A stretch of DNA of 64,000 nucleotides. Source: Pseudoclavibacter soli DSM 23366. GTDB taxonomy: Bacteria > Actinomycetota > Actinomycetes > Actinomycetales > Microbacteriaceae. Position 1 is the stretch's first letter, and the number at the start of each line of letters is the position of its first letter. The stretch is from the NCBI RefSeq assembly GCF_000423505.1, contig NZ_AUIC01000006.1:48146-112145 (forward strand), in the 5' to 3' direction. Below the pieces are notes generated by a model that saw nothing but the letters and a program-made list of their open reading frames with translations, was not told the DNA's origin and ran no database searches. Shown here in pieces: positions 1-7,591 of the stretch. The position numbers were made by a program, and so were the translations under genes.

Positions 1-2
1 CC

Positions 3-1415
3 GACCTGATTCGCAACGACCCGAAGGTTGCCGAACAGTTCGAGCAGGCCTATGCAAATGCCATGCGCGATGCCGGCAACAATGACGGTGTCCTCGGCCC
101 GAACCCGCGCACGAGCACACCCGCTGCTGGTGTTGCTATGCTGGAGACCACCGAACACAACCTGACTGATCTCATTGCACCGATCATTGATGACCTCGTC
201 GCAGACACGTGGACATGGTCGACTGCTGATCTCGCCGGCGACACCAGCACTGTGCTGGCTGCGGTCCAGCCGCCGGCGTCAAGCACGATGTTCACCGCCG
301 CACAGCTCAATGCTGCACAAGAGCACACAGCGGCCATAGCATCGCTGGATCCCTCGATCCGACCGCAGGCCACCGCGACCGCGATGCAGCGCGACATCGA
401 TGCCCCGACCGGAGCACTGCTCGCCTCGATGTTGATGCACACGCAGGACGAGAACGCCGACGACCGCGTGCGCCGCAGCTTCTATAACCGCTTCCGACAG
501 GGTCTCGACATCCTCGATCTGGATTCGATCGCCTACCAGATGATCGACATGAACCCCGATTCAATGAGCCACTGGCTGCCCCAGCTGGCTGCCGCGAATG
601 CGCTCCACCAGGAATTCCGTATTCCCGAGACCACGATCGCTCGCGCACCCCTGTCGCTGCTGCAGCTGCCTCGTCTCGGCTACGGCGCGCTGAACGCAAC
701 CACGCACGAGATTCTCAACCGCTGGGCCGAGCGCGTCTTCGCACTCGAGCCGCAGGGTGATTATTTCGTCAAGACCGGGACGTTCTCCTCCAAGTTCGAC
801 TTCAGAAACGCCCGCGTGGTGAGCCCAAGCGAGGTCGCCGAGCTCGGTGACTACCTCGTCGCCATCCATGAGCAGGCACTGCAGATGGCGAGCCCACTGA
901 ACGAGCGCATCGTCTACGGTGCTGGCACGACAACCGAGTGGGTCGTACGCGAGTTCGTCCCAGACACAGAGGACTCACCAACGATCTATCACGGGCTCCC
1001 GCTGCGCTGCGAGTTCCGTGTGTTCGTCGACTGTGACAACGACACCGTGCTCACCAGCGTCCCCTACTGGGAGTCGAAGACCATGCGGCATCGCTTTGCT
1101 GCGATGGAAGACGCCAACCATCCGGACAACCGCCACGACCTGATCACGTATCTGGCCGCCGAGCCCAAGCTCAAGCGGCGCTTCAAGCTTCAGCATCGTG
1201 ACGTCGAACGCCGCATTGAGCGACTGCTGCCCGATCTCGATCTGGTCGGTCAGTGGTCAATCGATGTCATGGCTGACGGGTCTGACCTCTGGCTGATCGA
1301 CATGGCACAGGCCTCGTCCAGCGCGTTCTTCGACCGCGTGCCCGCTCGACTGCGCCAGCCTGCCGAGGATCCCTGGATCGCGCAGATCGCACATGCGCTG
1401 CCCAATTGGCACTGA
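3..1415 (+). CDS. ATP-grasp-like protein (CDC123/D123-like), 5' end missing
   Basis: The frame is open from the left edge, so the N-terminus lies outside the window and at least 470 residues are present. The C-terminal half carries spaced motifs of the atypical ATP-grasp family related to eukaryotic CDC123/D123: YFVKTG (nt 762-779, a nucleotide-binding lysine region), EFRVFVD (about nt 1011) and WSIDV followed by LWLID (nt 1255-1303), the last supplying acidic metal ligands. The N-terminal part is alanine-rich and unassigned. Known ATP-grasp enzymes join a carboxylate to an amine or thiol using ATP; the substrate here is unknown. It is followed by a nucleotidyltransferase and a second ATP-grasp gene, which suggests a shared pathway. 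Family assignment is by motif spacing only. Confidence 0.6.
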   Translation, partial: DLIRNDPKVAEQFEQAYANAMRDAGNNDGVLGPNPRTSTPAAGVAMLETTEHNLTDLIAPIIDDLVADTWTWSTADLAGDTSTVLAAVQPPASSTMFTAAQLNAAQEHTAAIASLDPSIRPQATATAMQRDIDAPTGALLASMLMHTQDENADDRVRRSFYNRFRQGLDILDLDSIAYQMIDMNPDSMSHWLPQLAAANALHQEFRIPETTIARAPLSLLQLPRLGYGALNATTHEILNRWAERVFALEPQGDYFVKTGTFSSKFDFRNARVVSPSEVAELGDYLVAIHEQALQMASPLNERIVYGAGTTTEWVVREFVPDTEDSPTIYHGLPLRCEFRVFVDCDNDTVLTSVPYWESKTMRHRFAAMEDANHPDNRHDLITYLAAEPKLKRRFKLQHRDVERRIERLLPDLDLVGQWSIDVMADGSDLWLIDMAQASSSAFFDRVPARLRQPAEDPWIAQIAHALPNWH

Positions 1416-1438
1416 ACATTGCCCGGCTGGAGCCTCCT

Positions 1439-1447
1439 CCGCGCACA
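1439..1447 (+). promoter_or_regulatory. CCGCGCACA promoter-like motif before the nucleotidyltransferase gene
   Basis: Copy of the window-wide motif, 34 nt before the ATG at 1482, leaving room for a short leader that contains the GA-rich ribosome site GAAGAAAGAGAG. Confidence 0.5.
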
Positions 1448-1481
1448 AAGTCAGTCAGCTGAAGAAAGAGAGACGCGAGCC

Positions 1482-2012
1482 ATGTACCCTGCACCACCTG
1501 CGCTGAGCAAGCGAGACTTCGCCGAGCTCGCGCACGTCGATGCCAGCGACATCGTGCTCGCCACAGTGCATGGCTCGCATCTCTATGGTCTGGCTCATCC
1601 CGGCAGCGATCTGGATCTCTATGTCGTCGTACGCGAGCAGGCTCACCCAACGCAGCAGATCACCGACAGCACAGACGTCACCGTCATCGGGCTGAAGGGC
1701 TTCCTCGGGCAGGCCACCAAGGGTGTGCCCCAGTCGCTCGAAGCGCTGTACTCGCCGGTGGCGATCTACAGCGCTGCGTGGGAGCCGTTTCTGCGCTCAT
1801 GGGTCTCCGGCGGGCCTCAGGTGCTCCACACCTTCGATCGCACGATCACTGCGTTTAGAAAAGTGCGCGTCACCCCAAAGCGGCTCGTCCATGCCGAACG
1901 CATCGCCATCGAACGCGAGCAGCTCGTCCGATACCGCCGTCTGTTCCCCAGACTCAGCAACGCCGAGCGCGAGCGCGCACTTTCCCGCGCTGCACAACAG
2001 CAACATGTCTAA
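1482..2012 (+). CDS. Pol beta-type nucleotidyltransferase
   Basis: Protein of 176 residues with the signature GSHLYGLAHPGSDLDLYVV near residues 28-46: the GS helix turn followed by D-x-D metal ligands of the Pol beta nucleotidyltransferase superfamily. Phage- and plasmid-borne relatives with the GSH-LYG-SD-D pattern are common, and substrates are mostly unknown. I chose ATG 1482 rather than a longer TTG frame from 1419 because a purine-rich ribosome site (1461-1472) precedes it and the upstream promoter-like motif would otherwise fall inside the gene. It lies between two ATP-grasp genes and its stop overlaps the next small gene by 8 nt. Confidence 0.72.
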   Translation: MYPAPPALSKRDFAELAHVDASDIVLATVHGSHLYGLAHPGSDLDLYVVVREQAHPTQQITDSTDVTVIGLKGFLGQATKGVPQSLEALYSPVAIYSAAWEPFLRSWVSGGPQVLHTFDRTITAFRKVRVTPKRLVHAERIAIEREQLVRYRRLFPRLSNAERERALSRAAQQQHV

Positions 2013-2184
2013 GCGGCCGGATCGGGCGAAACGCGCGCAGCAGTCCTGGTGCCCATACTGTTCCAGTCCTGCAGGGTATGACTGCCCGGATATGTCCATC
2101 TCGAAGCGTGCCGCGCACAAGAGAGATCGACGACAAGTGCGTGCTGACATCAGACGAGAACAAGGAGGCCGCTACCATGGCTGA
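2005..2184 (+). CDS. small Cys-containing protein
   Basis: A 59-residue basic protein that overlaps the stop of the nucleotidyltransferase (ATGTCTAA) and the start of the next gene. It contains CPYCSSPAGYDC, which could be half of a zinc site, followed by a lysine/arginine-rich tail. Both overlaps suggest translational coupling inside an operon. No function is recognised. Confidence 0.5.
   Translation: MSKRPDRAKRAQQSWCPYCSSPAGYDCPDMSISKRAAHKRDRRQVRADIRREQGGRYHG
2111..2119 (+). promoter_or_regulatory. CCGCGCACA motif inside the small Cys gene
   Basis: Copy of the recurrent motif 57 nt before the ATG of the second ATP-grasp gene at 2177. It may add an internal promoter. Being inside coding sequence, it is less certain than the intergenic copies. 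Confidence 0.35.
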
Positions 2185-3361
2185 GCAACTGTCCGAGCAC
2201 GTCCGTTTCAGCGGCGGGCAACTCACACAGCTCGCCGGCGGCTTCCCCGGTCTGCAGTCACGCTGGGACGCTCGCCTGCGCGAACAGGCCGCGCGTGATC
2301 TTGCCCTGGTCGCCGAGCGCGCCCCGGAGATCGCCGATCTCACAGTCGCATCTCCTGTCAGCTCAGACGCAGACGTCGAAGACTTCTGGGAGAACCTCGC
2401 TCGCACTGCAGCTGCGATCCGCGCAGCTGACCATGTCGGTGCCGAGTTCACCGTCGTGCCGCCAAATGCTGAGCATCCGGACTGGAACGACTACGAGTTG
2501 TCCGAGCGGCTCGGCCCGGTGCTCAGCGCTGAAGAGAACCGACACGGCAGTGATCCGCTGGTGATGCACCAGATGCTCATCGACCACGGCGGCCGCTGGA
2601 TGCGTCTGGCCGGCTACGGCGATGAGCCAGGAGAGCTGCCCACCGACGAAGACGTCGTCGAACTGGCGCTGCAGCGTGCGAAAGCCGGCGTGCAGGCTCT
2701 TGTGGTGAAGCTCGTCGGACGCAAGACCGGCATCATCCGCATCGACCTGCGCACTGACATCACTGCGCCGGAGATTCACGAGCGACTGCTCGCGTACGAC
2801 GAGAATTTCGGCTGGGTGTTCATCCGTATTGCCGGGCGACGACACACGCTGCTCGTTCAAGACTGGATTCCCATGGTCGACGAATACCGACTGTTCGTCG
2901 TCGACGGCAAGATCGTCTCCGGTGCCGGTTGCATCGAAGAGTTCACGCCATATGACCGTGCTGATCCAGATGACCGCTTCGATATACGTCTGCGGCGGCA
3001 CCGCGGCAACGCGGTCACGGGGCAGCGCAGCGAAGGACTGCACATAGACAGCACCGTGGTCGAACGCTACCTGCGTTTCGCTGCGCCGATTGCCGCGGCT
3101 CATGGCGGCACACTCGTCATCGACGTCGCCACCACAACTGACAACAAGCCGGTGATCATCGAATTGAACCCGTTGCCGAATTCGGGGCTGTATGCCAGCA
3201 ACCCGGATGCGGTGTACCGGCGTCTCGTGCGCGCCCGCGATCGCGGCTACGGCGTGTACCCGCTCATGCGTGATGCGCCAAAGCTACTCGAGTTCGCTAG
3301 GCCCATCAACGGCTTCGACGACACAGAGCCAGAGCCAGAACGAAAGGACACCCGCTCATGA
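2177..3361 (+). CDS. ATP-grasp domain protein
   Basis: Protein of 394 residues. ATG 2177 follows a strong AAGGAGG site at 2162-2168. ATP-grasp features: VVKLVGRKTGIIRID (residues about 175-190, nucleotide-binding Lys), EYRLFVVDGKIVSGAG (about 235-250), and a C-terminal TLVIDVATT followed by VIIELNPLPNSGLYASN (about 315-345), where Asp, Glu and Asn form the metal/ATP site. The ELNP-NSG ending is typical of ATP-grasp enzymes that act on peptides or amines. It pairs with the ATP-grasp gene at the window start. Substrate unknown. Confidence 0.68.
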   Translation: MAEQLSEHVRFSGGQLTQLAGGFPGLQSRWDARLREQAARDLALVAERAPEIADLTVASPVSSDADVEDFWENLARTAAAIRAADHVGAEFTVVPPNAEHPDWNDYELSERLGPVLSAEENRHGSDPLVMHQMLIDHGGRWMRLAGYGDEPGELPTDEDVVELALQRAKAGVQALVVKLVGRKTGIIRIDLRTDITAPEIHERLLAYDENFGWVFIRIAGRRHTLLVQDWIPMVDEYRLFVVDGKIVSGAGCIEEFTPYDRADPDDRFDIRLRRHRGNAVTGQRSEGLHIDSTVVERYLRFAAPIAAAHGGTLVIDVATTTDNKPVIIELNPLPNSGLYASNPDAVYRRLVRARDRGYGVYPLMRDAPKLLEFARPINGFDDTEPEPERKDTRS

Positions 3362-3540
3362 ACCCGATCCTCGATCCTGATGCGCCGCTGCGCACCACGT
3401 TCGTCAGTGCCGTTGCGCCAGATGACACAGTGCTCGAACACGTCGACGTCTCGGCGCACAACGACGAAGCCATCCAGCAGGTTGCAGCTGATCTACGACG
3501 TGCGCATCCGTCAGCCAGGATCGTCGAGACCCTCGAATGA
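3358..3540 (+). CDS. small hypothetical protein
   Basis: Sixty residues, starting in an ATGA overlap with the ATP-grasp gene and preceded by GAAAGGA. Acidic, with no Cys or membrane segment. The overlap makes it likely to be translated; no family recognised. Confidence 0.6.
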   Translation: MNPILDPDAPLRTTFVSAVAPDDTVLEHVDVSAHNDEAIQQVAADLRRAHPSARIVETLE

Positions 3541-3566
3541 CTCTCTCCGGAAAGCGATGACACACC

Positions 3567-4094
3567 ATGCCCGCACAACCACGAAGCCATAAGCGTCGCC
3601 GAATCAGAATCCGACCGTTTCACGCGCGCTCGATTCGACTCGGCATTCGCTATGGTCGCCTGACGCGCTACGGGGAGCTCGACGATCCGTACTACCGACT
3701 GCGCTCCAAGCTTCTCTTGGGCCCATGGGTGCAGCCTGATGAAGATATCGACTGGGGTCTGGCCGAAGAAGCATTCAGGCGCACACGCATCAGCCTGCAG
3801 CGTGCGCGCCTGAGCGCGATGTCGCCAGCTGAACAGGCCGCAGCCCGAGACATCGAAGACACGGTATATCGTCGGTACGTCGAAAGCTCCGAGCAGCGCC
3901 GTGCACGACAGCAGCAAGAAGAACTCGACAGTCTGCGCCACCGTGTCGCCACGCTCGAGGCTCGGGCGCTCTCGACTGAGCAGCTCGCTGCGATCTGGCA
4001 GCGAGCGCACGACGACGGTGTCGAATACGGCCGTACCGAGGCGCTCTCTCCCGGCTGGGGCGAGCAGACGCAGAATCCATACGAGCAGGACTGA
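3567..4094 (+). CDS. hypothetical protein with predicted coiled coil
   Basis: Protein of 175 residues. It has a very basic N-terminus (residues 6-30 rich in Arg/Lys), then a Glu/Gln/Arg-rich helical stretch about residues 85-140 that looks like a coiled coil, and ends near NPYEQD. It lies 26 nt after the previous gene in the same direction. The composition suggests a nucleic-acid-associated or structural role, which is inference only. Confidence 0.6.
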   Translation: MPAQPRSHKRRRIRIRPFHARSIRLGIRYGRLTRYGELDDPYYRLRSKLLLGPWVQPDEDIDWGLAEEAFRRTRISLQRARLSAMSPAEQAAARDIEDTVYRRYVESSEQRRARQQQEELDSLRHRVATLEARALSTEQLAAIWQRAHDDGVEYGRTEALSPGWGEQTQNPYEQD

Positions 4095-4120
4095 GCCTCT
4101 CTTCCGAAGAAAATAGCCTC

Positions 4121-4129
4121 CCGCGCACA
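4121..4129 (+). promoter_or_regulatory. CCGCGCACA promoter-like motif
   Basis: Intergenic copy of the recurrent motif, 34 nt before ATG 4164. The leader contains GAGGAGA as a ribosome site. Confidence 0.5.
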
Positions 4130-4163
4130 GGTGTTCATGACGGCAACGAAATGAGGAGAACCC

Positions 4164-4550
4164 ATGAGCAACTTAGAACAGACGCAGCCCGGCGATCAGG
4201 TAATCGTCACGGCATATTACTCGCGCAGTCCGAGTGCGGTGGTGCAAACCGTAGAGCGCGTCACAAAGAGCCAAGTGGTGACCGAGGATGGCAACCGGTT
4301 CGCTCGCCGGACAGGCATCCGCGTCGGAAGCAGTGGCTCGATTTCACCCCTTATTGCTCACCCACGCGGGGAAGAGCGGGCTGAATCATTGCTCCTTGAA
4401 TGTGCGGAACGGGATCAGCGCGCGCGAGACTCCCACGCCCTGGAATTAGTGGCTGAGCGGATCCGTAGGAAGACCCATTGCACCGCAGGTGAGATAGCTC
4501 GAGCTCAGGAGATCCTCTGCAGGCTTTCAGAAAGCGCATCGCCGAGCTGA
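4164..4550 (+). CDS. hypothetical protein with SH3-like module
   Basis: Protein of 128 residues. The first about 60 residues (GDQVIVTAYYS...VERVTKSQVVTEDGNRF) look like a small beta-barrel of SH3/KOW type: a G-D-x-V opening strand, a V-T-K-x-x-V-x-T-E-D-G hairpin and an aromatic/basic strand. The same pattern appears at 13142-13585 on the other strand (VTEVTAQTVITEDGRVW), so the two are paralogous in this part. The C-terminal half is helical and charged. Start follows GAGGAGAACCC. Function unknown. Confidence 0.62.
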   Translation: MSNLEQTQPGDQVIVTAYYSRSPSAVVQTVERVTKSQVVTEDGNRFARRTGIRVGSSGSISPLIAHPRGEERAESLLLECAERDQRARDSHALELVAERIRRKTHCTAGEIARAQEILCRLSESASPS

Positions 4551-4555
4551 GGCGT

Positions 4556-4564
4556 CCGCGCACA
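4556..4564 (+). promoter_or_regulatory. CCGCGCACA promoter-like motif
   Basis: Copy of the recurrent motif overlapping the end of the previous intergenic gap, 55 nt before ATG 4620; AAAGGAG at 4607-4613 is the ribosome site. Confidence 0.48.
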
Positions 4565-4619
4565 GGTGCTGCTGTAGGCAGGCAGCGCCCCAGCAACTGG
4601 AACGATAAAGGAGCACGAT

Positions 4620-4937
4620 ATGACCGAGGAAATCACCACCGAGTATGTGCGTGCGCAATTTGCGAGGCAAGAGAACTACACCGAGTGCTACGAGGGCGAC
4701 CTATTTCTTACGCCAGATGGTCAGTGTTCGGCTGCCGAGTTCGACTGCTGGTTGGCGCGTGTGAAAGCCGAGACGCTGCGGGAGTTCGCTGGGTATCTGG
4801 AATGTCAGAAGCCCGAAATTGGGCTTGGCATCAATGTCACTGAATATCGGCGCGGCAAGTATGACGGCATTCTGGCCGCACAGGGATATGCCAGAGACCA
4901 CGCCGCCCAGATTGAAAGCGAGGCAAGCAATGAGTGA
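4620..4937 (+). CDS. hypothetical protein
   Basis: Protein of 105 residues after AAAGGAG. First of three genes that overlap by ATGA (4930) and ATGAGTGA (5204), so it is the lead gene of a small coupled operon. Mixed alpha/beta composition with three Cys and no clear motif. Not recognised. Confidence 0.6.
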   Translation: MTEEITTEYVRAQFARQENYTECYEGDLFLTPDGQCSAAEFDCWLARVKAETLREFAGYLECQKPEIGLGINVTEYRRGKYDGILAAQGYARDHAAQIESEASNE

Positions 4938-5211
4938 CTACACGTTGGTCGAAGAGCGTATGAGCGGGAGGCGACTGTACCAGCTTGATCAGCCTGTGCC
5001 GTGGCGAGAATACCTTGTACTCGAAGATCGCTGGGTTGCTCGGGATACGACATTCTTCGTCGTGTCACTTGGCCGCCTCGGCGATACGGCGATTTTCCCC
5101 GCCGAGCCGGATGGGTCGATTACGCAATTCGAGGCACTGCATGAGACGGATCACTGGATTGTGGACTACGACGAGTTTATCCGGGGGTGGCTGGAGGCGA
5201 CCAATGAGTGA
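4930..5211 (+). CDS. hypothetical protein
   Basis: Protein of 93 residues starting at the ATG that overlaps the previous stop. Longer in-frame starts upstream lie inside the preceding gene and are rejected. Contains many aromatic residues (WREYLVLEDRWVARDTTFFVV) suggestive of a small beta-rich fold. No function recognised. Confidence 0.58.
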   Translation: MSDYTLVEERMSGRRLYQLDQPVPWREYLVLEDRWVARDTTFFVVSLGRLGDTAIFPAEPDGSITQFEALHETDHWIVDYDEFIRGWLEATNE

Positions 5212-5641
5212 GCGGCAGTGGGTTGGTACCGAGGTGGTCTGTGACTCGTGTGGCGAACGCATGGAGTCCTTTGACGGTTTCACCGCCATGGAGGATCCGT
5301 CGGAGATCCGTGGGTCGAACGAACAGTGGCTGCAGCGATTCGACGGTAAAGACTATTGCCCGGGGTGCACTGTCTTCGACCCCAGCGTCGTAGATGCGGA
5401 CGAACAGGCATGGGAAGATGGTCAGGTCGAGTATCCACGCAACGGGCTCCGCCCGAGATCATTCTGGAACACGGATCTGCAGCTCCGGCAGATGGTGCTG
5501 GACTGCTCACCAGCACAAAATCATTACGTACGCAGACGCGTCGATCTGCTCCTGAGTCACTTGAACCGTCGAACAGAGCAGGTCGCATTCCGGCTCATTC
5601 GAGAGGCCGAACGTCTAGCTGAGGGCAGCGCAGCTGGGTGA
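5204..5641 (+). CDS. putative zinc-ribbon protein
   Basis: Protein of 145 residues. Two Cys pairs, CDSCGE (about residues 10-15) and CPGC (about 50-53), are spaced like a zinc ribbon. The C-terminal half is helical (LLSHLNRRTEQVAFRLIREAERL). ATG 5204 overlaps the preceding stop and follows GGAGG. Probably the last gene of the 4620-5641 operon. Role unknown; zinc binding is inferred from the Cys spacing. Confidence 0.6.
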   Translation: MSERQWVGTEVVCDSCGERMESFDGFTAMEDPSEIRGSNEQWLQRFDGKDYCPGCTVFDPSVVDADEQAWEDGQVEYPRNGLRPRSFWNTDLQLRQMVLDCSPAQNHYVRRRVDLLLSHLNRRTEQVAFRLIREAERLAEGSAAG

Positions 5642-5667
5642 GTAGCCCGCCGTTTCAACGGGGGCAC

Positions 5668-5675
5668 CCCGCATA
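5668..5675 (+). promoter_or_regulatory. CCCGCATA leaderless promoter motif
   Basis: Motif ends 9 nt before ATG 5685 and there is no ribosome site between, so a transcript starting at or near the ATG is likely. A short inverted repeat (CCCG...CGGG) lies just upstream. Confidence 0.6.
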
Positions 5676-5684
5676 GGTAATCGT

Positions 5685-6524
5685 ATGAGCGAAGAAATCA
5701 CGGCCGACCAGCCGACGCCGGTAAGCGCGCATCTCGAACCGGTCGGAGAAACCGACGGTTTCGTCGAGGTCCCGGACGCCCTGGACATTTTGGGTGCAGA
5801 AGCATCTCGCTTGCGCGCCAGCGTGCACGTACTCACCTCTGAACGAGATGCAGCACTCGCCCGCAATGACGAGCTGATCGATATCGTCGGGCGCGCCCAA
5901 GCATGGCTCCGATCCCACGAGGGAGCGGACGAGCTTCAGAAGATTCTCTCCATGGCTGGAACGGACCAGTACATGGGCCGTGAGCTCGACGACGGCGTCT
6001 TCCGCAACCTGCAGCAGTACATCAGGGAGGCCATCGGGGAGTTCGGGCTGGAAATTGCGCGGGGGTACGACGACAGTCGCAGCCTTCCGGAATCCGTTGA
6101 CGACGGTGTGTCCGCCTACATACTTCGAGCATTCGCTGACGAGCTCGCCGGTCAGAGCTGGGAGGCAGACGACTTCGCCTCTCGTCTGAGCGAATGGGTG
6201 GATCAGACCTTTGGCTCCGAGGCCGATGAGGAGGGCTCTGAGCACGACAGTGCGCCCAGCGAGGCTTCCGCTGATCTGACCACTGTGGCGTACAGCATCA
6301 TCGCGAGGCGCCTGAGTGCATACGGAAGTGCAGGTGACGAGTGGGAACTCGACGGCATCGACATCGGTGAGTACGACTGGGAGCGAGTGGTTGAGCTGGT
6401 CAATTCCACCGCGAGCGCATTCCTCGTTCCCGACAAGCGCTTCAAAGCGGCCTACGATCGGTTGGCATCCAGAGCCAGCACAGCAGCCGACACGGAGGGG
6501 AACCATGAACAAGAATGTGCCTGA
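5685..6524 (+). CDS. acidic hypothetical protein
   Basis: Protein of 279 residues, strongly acidic, with a predicted coiled coil around residues 40-65 (ASRLRASVHVLTSERDAALARNDEL) and helical segments to the end. Start chosen at the ATG 9 nt behind the CGCATA motif. Overlaps the next gene by 20 nt. No family recognised. Confidence 0.62.
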   Translation: MSEEITADQPTPVSAHLEPVGETDGFVEVPDALDILGAEASRLRASVHVLTSERDAALARNDELIDIVGRAQAWLRSHEGADELQKILSMAGTDQYMGRELDDGVFRNLQQYIREAIGEFGLEIARGYDDSRSLPESVDDGVSAYILRAFADELAGQSWEADDFASRLSEWVDQTFGSEADEEGSEHDSAPSEASADLTTVAYSIIARRLSAYGSAGDEWELDGIDIGEYDWERVVELVNSTASAFLVPDKRFKAAYDRLASRASTAADTEGNHEQECA

Positions 6525-6876
6525 CAGCCCCAACTTCGTATTCAGCCCCGAACAGGCCTCTGCGAATCTGAATGCCATCACTCAACTCATGCGGCATGGC
6601 ACAGATCGTCCGGTCTACATCGGCGAGCCGTTGGATGCCTCGGAGATCAAGCCAGCGAATTATGAGCCCGCGGCGGTGATCATCTCGGTTGCTGAATACA
6701 ATCGACTGCTGCGAGCAGATGAGAAGGCTGATGCCTTTGAGCTCTCTGCCCGACGCAGCGTCGCTGACGCCGAGCCCGAGTATGGGCGTGATCTGGACAA
6801 TGTCATCGCAGACCTCGGACTTGAGGACCTGCTCGCCCAAAACTCTGGACTGCAAAAAGGGGAGGACCCATCATGA
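6505..6876 (+). CDS. Phd/YefM-like antitoxin-type protein
   Basis: Protein of 123 residues. The central part PAAVIISVAEYNRLLRADE (about residues 55-73) matches the core of Phd/YefM antitoxins, where the sheet and helix that bind the operator read A-V-I-V-S-x-x-E-Y-x-x-L-L. ATG 6505 follows GAGGGG. The next gene starts in an ATGA overlap and is a DNA-binding protein rather than a recognisable toxin, so this may be a regulator instead of half of a toxin-antitoxin pair. The typical RelE/Doc partner is not visible nearby. Confidence 0.55.
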   Translation: MNKNVPDSPNFVFSPEQASANLNAITQLMRHGTDRPVYIGEPLDASEIKPANYEPAAVIISVAEYNRLLRADEKADAFELSARRSVADAEPEYGRDLDNVIADLGLEDLLAQNSGLQKGEDPS

Positions 6877-7358
6877 GCGGGCACGTCAATGTGGTGACGC
6901 GGCTGAGTCGAAACACTTATCTGATTCTGGAGCAGTTGGCTGACTCTCGTGGGTGTCAGATCCATCACCTTCTCGAAGAGCTTGCCGACCAGACTGCGAG
7001 CGCTGCACGAGAGTATGTTTCCCCGGTTCCGCCACGCCGCAGCGCCGGACCAGACCAGACACAGGTGGAGCAGTTCCTCCGCCTTCACGCCGAGGGGCTC
7101 ACCGACCATGAGATTGCCATCGCGATGAACGCACCATACAGCACGGTGGGAGCATGGCGTCGTACACACGGGCTCTCGCCCAACCCATCGCAACGGTCCG
7201 GAGATGCTGCCCGTCGGCGTCTGCATGCTGAGGGGCTCACCGACCGCCAGATCGCTGAGAAGATCGGGATGGGGAGAGCTGCGATCAGTGTGTGGCGGCG
7301 GAAGAACGGTCTTCCCATCAACTCTGCGCGCGCACGGGCGGACAAGGCAGCGGCCTGA
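6873..7358 (+). CDS. double helix-turn-helix DNA-binding protein
   Basis: Protein of 161 residues. The N-terminal segment RLSRNTYLILEQLADSRG followed by IHHLLEELA resembles a ribbon-helix-helix-like module. Two similar HTH units follow: GLTDHEIAIAMNAPYSTVGAWRR (about 71-93) and GLTDRQIAEKIGMGRAAISVWRR (about 117-139). The architecture is shared with 9150-9713. It starts in an ATGA overlap with the Phd-like gene, so the two are co-translated. Likely a transcription regulator of this replicon. Confidence 0.7.
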   Translation: MSGHVNVVTRLSRNTYLILEQLADSRGCQIHHLLEELADQTASAAREYVSPVPPRRSAGPDQTQVEQFLRLHAEGLTDHEIAIAMNAPYSTVGAWRRTHGLSPNPSQRSGDAARRRLHAEGLTDRQIAEKIGMGRAAISVWRRKNGLPINSARARADKAAA

Positions 7359-7383
7359 CCGGCGCGGCGGTACGATTGGTGCC

Positions 7384-7557
7384 ATGCGCGTGCACATCCG
7401 ACACATCCCGAGGCCAGCGGACCTTGCCAATGATCCGCGCTCGAGCGATGTGGACGAAGCCATCGGCGAAGCGGACACCTATGAGGCAGCGCGCGATGCT
7501 GCGCTCGCGCTGCTGGATGAACACCGTCTGATTCTGAACTATCGCGTCGAACGCTGA
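7384..7557 (+). CDS. small hypothetical protein
   Basis: Protein of 57 residues starting at ATG 7384. The 25-nt gap contains TACGATT 9 nt before the ATG, a plausible -10 for a leaderless transcript, and no ribosome site. Mixed charge, with helix-forming YEAARDAALALLDEHR. Not recognised. Confidence 0.5.
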   Translation: MRVHIRHIPRPADLANDPRSSDVDEAIGEADTYEAARDAALALLDEHRLILNYRVER

Positions 7558-7573
7558 GGCCGTCTTTGCTGCT

Positions 7574-7582
7574 CCGCGCATA
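7574..7582 (+). promoter_or_regulatory. CCGCGCATA leaderless promoter motif
   Basis: Hybrid copy of the recurrent motif (GCG extension plus CATA) 9 nt before ATG 7592. Confidence 0.58.
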
Positions 7583-7591
7583 GACAGTCTC

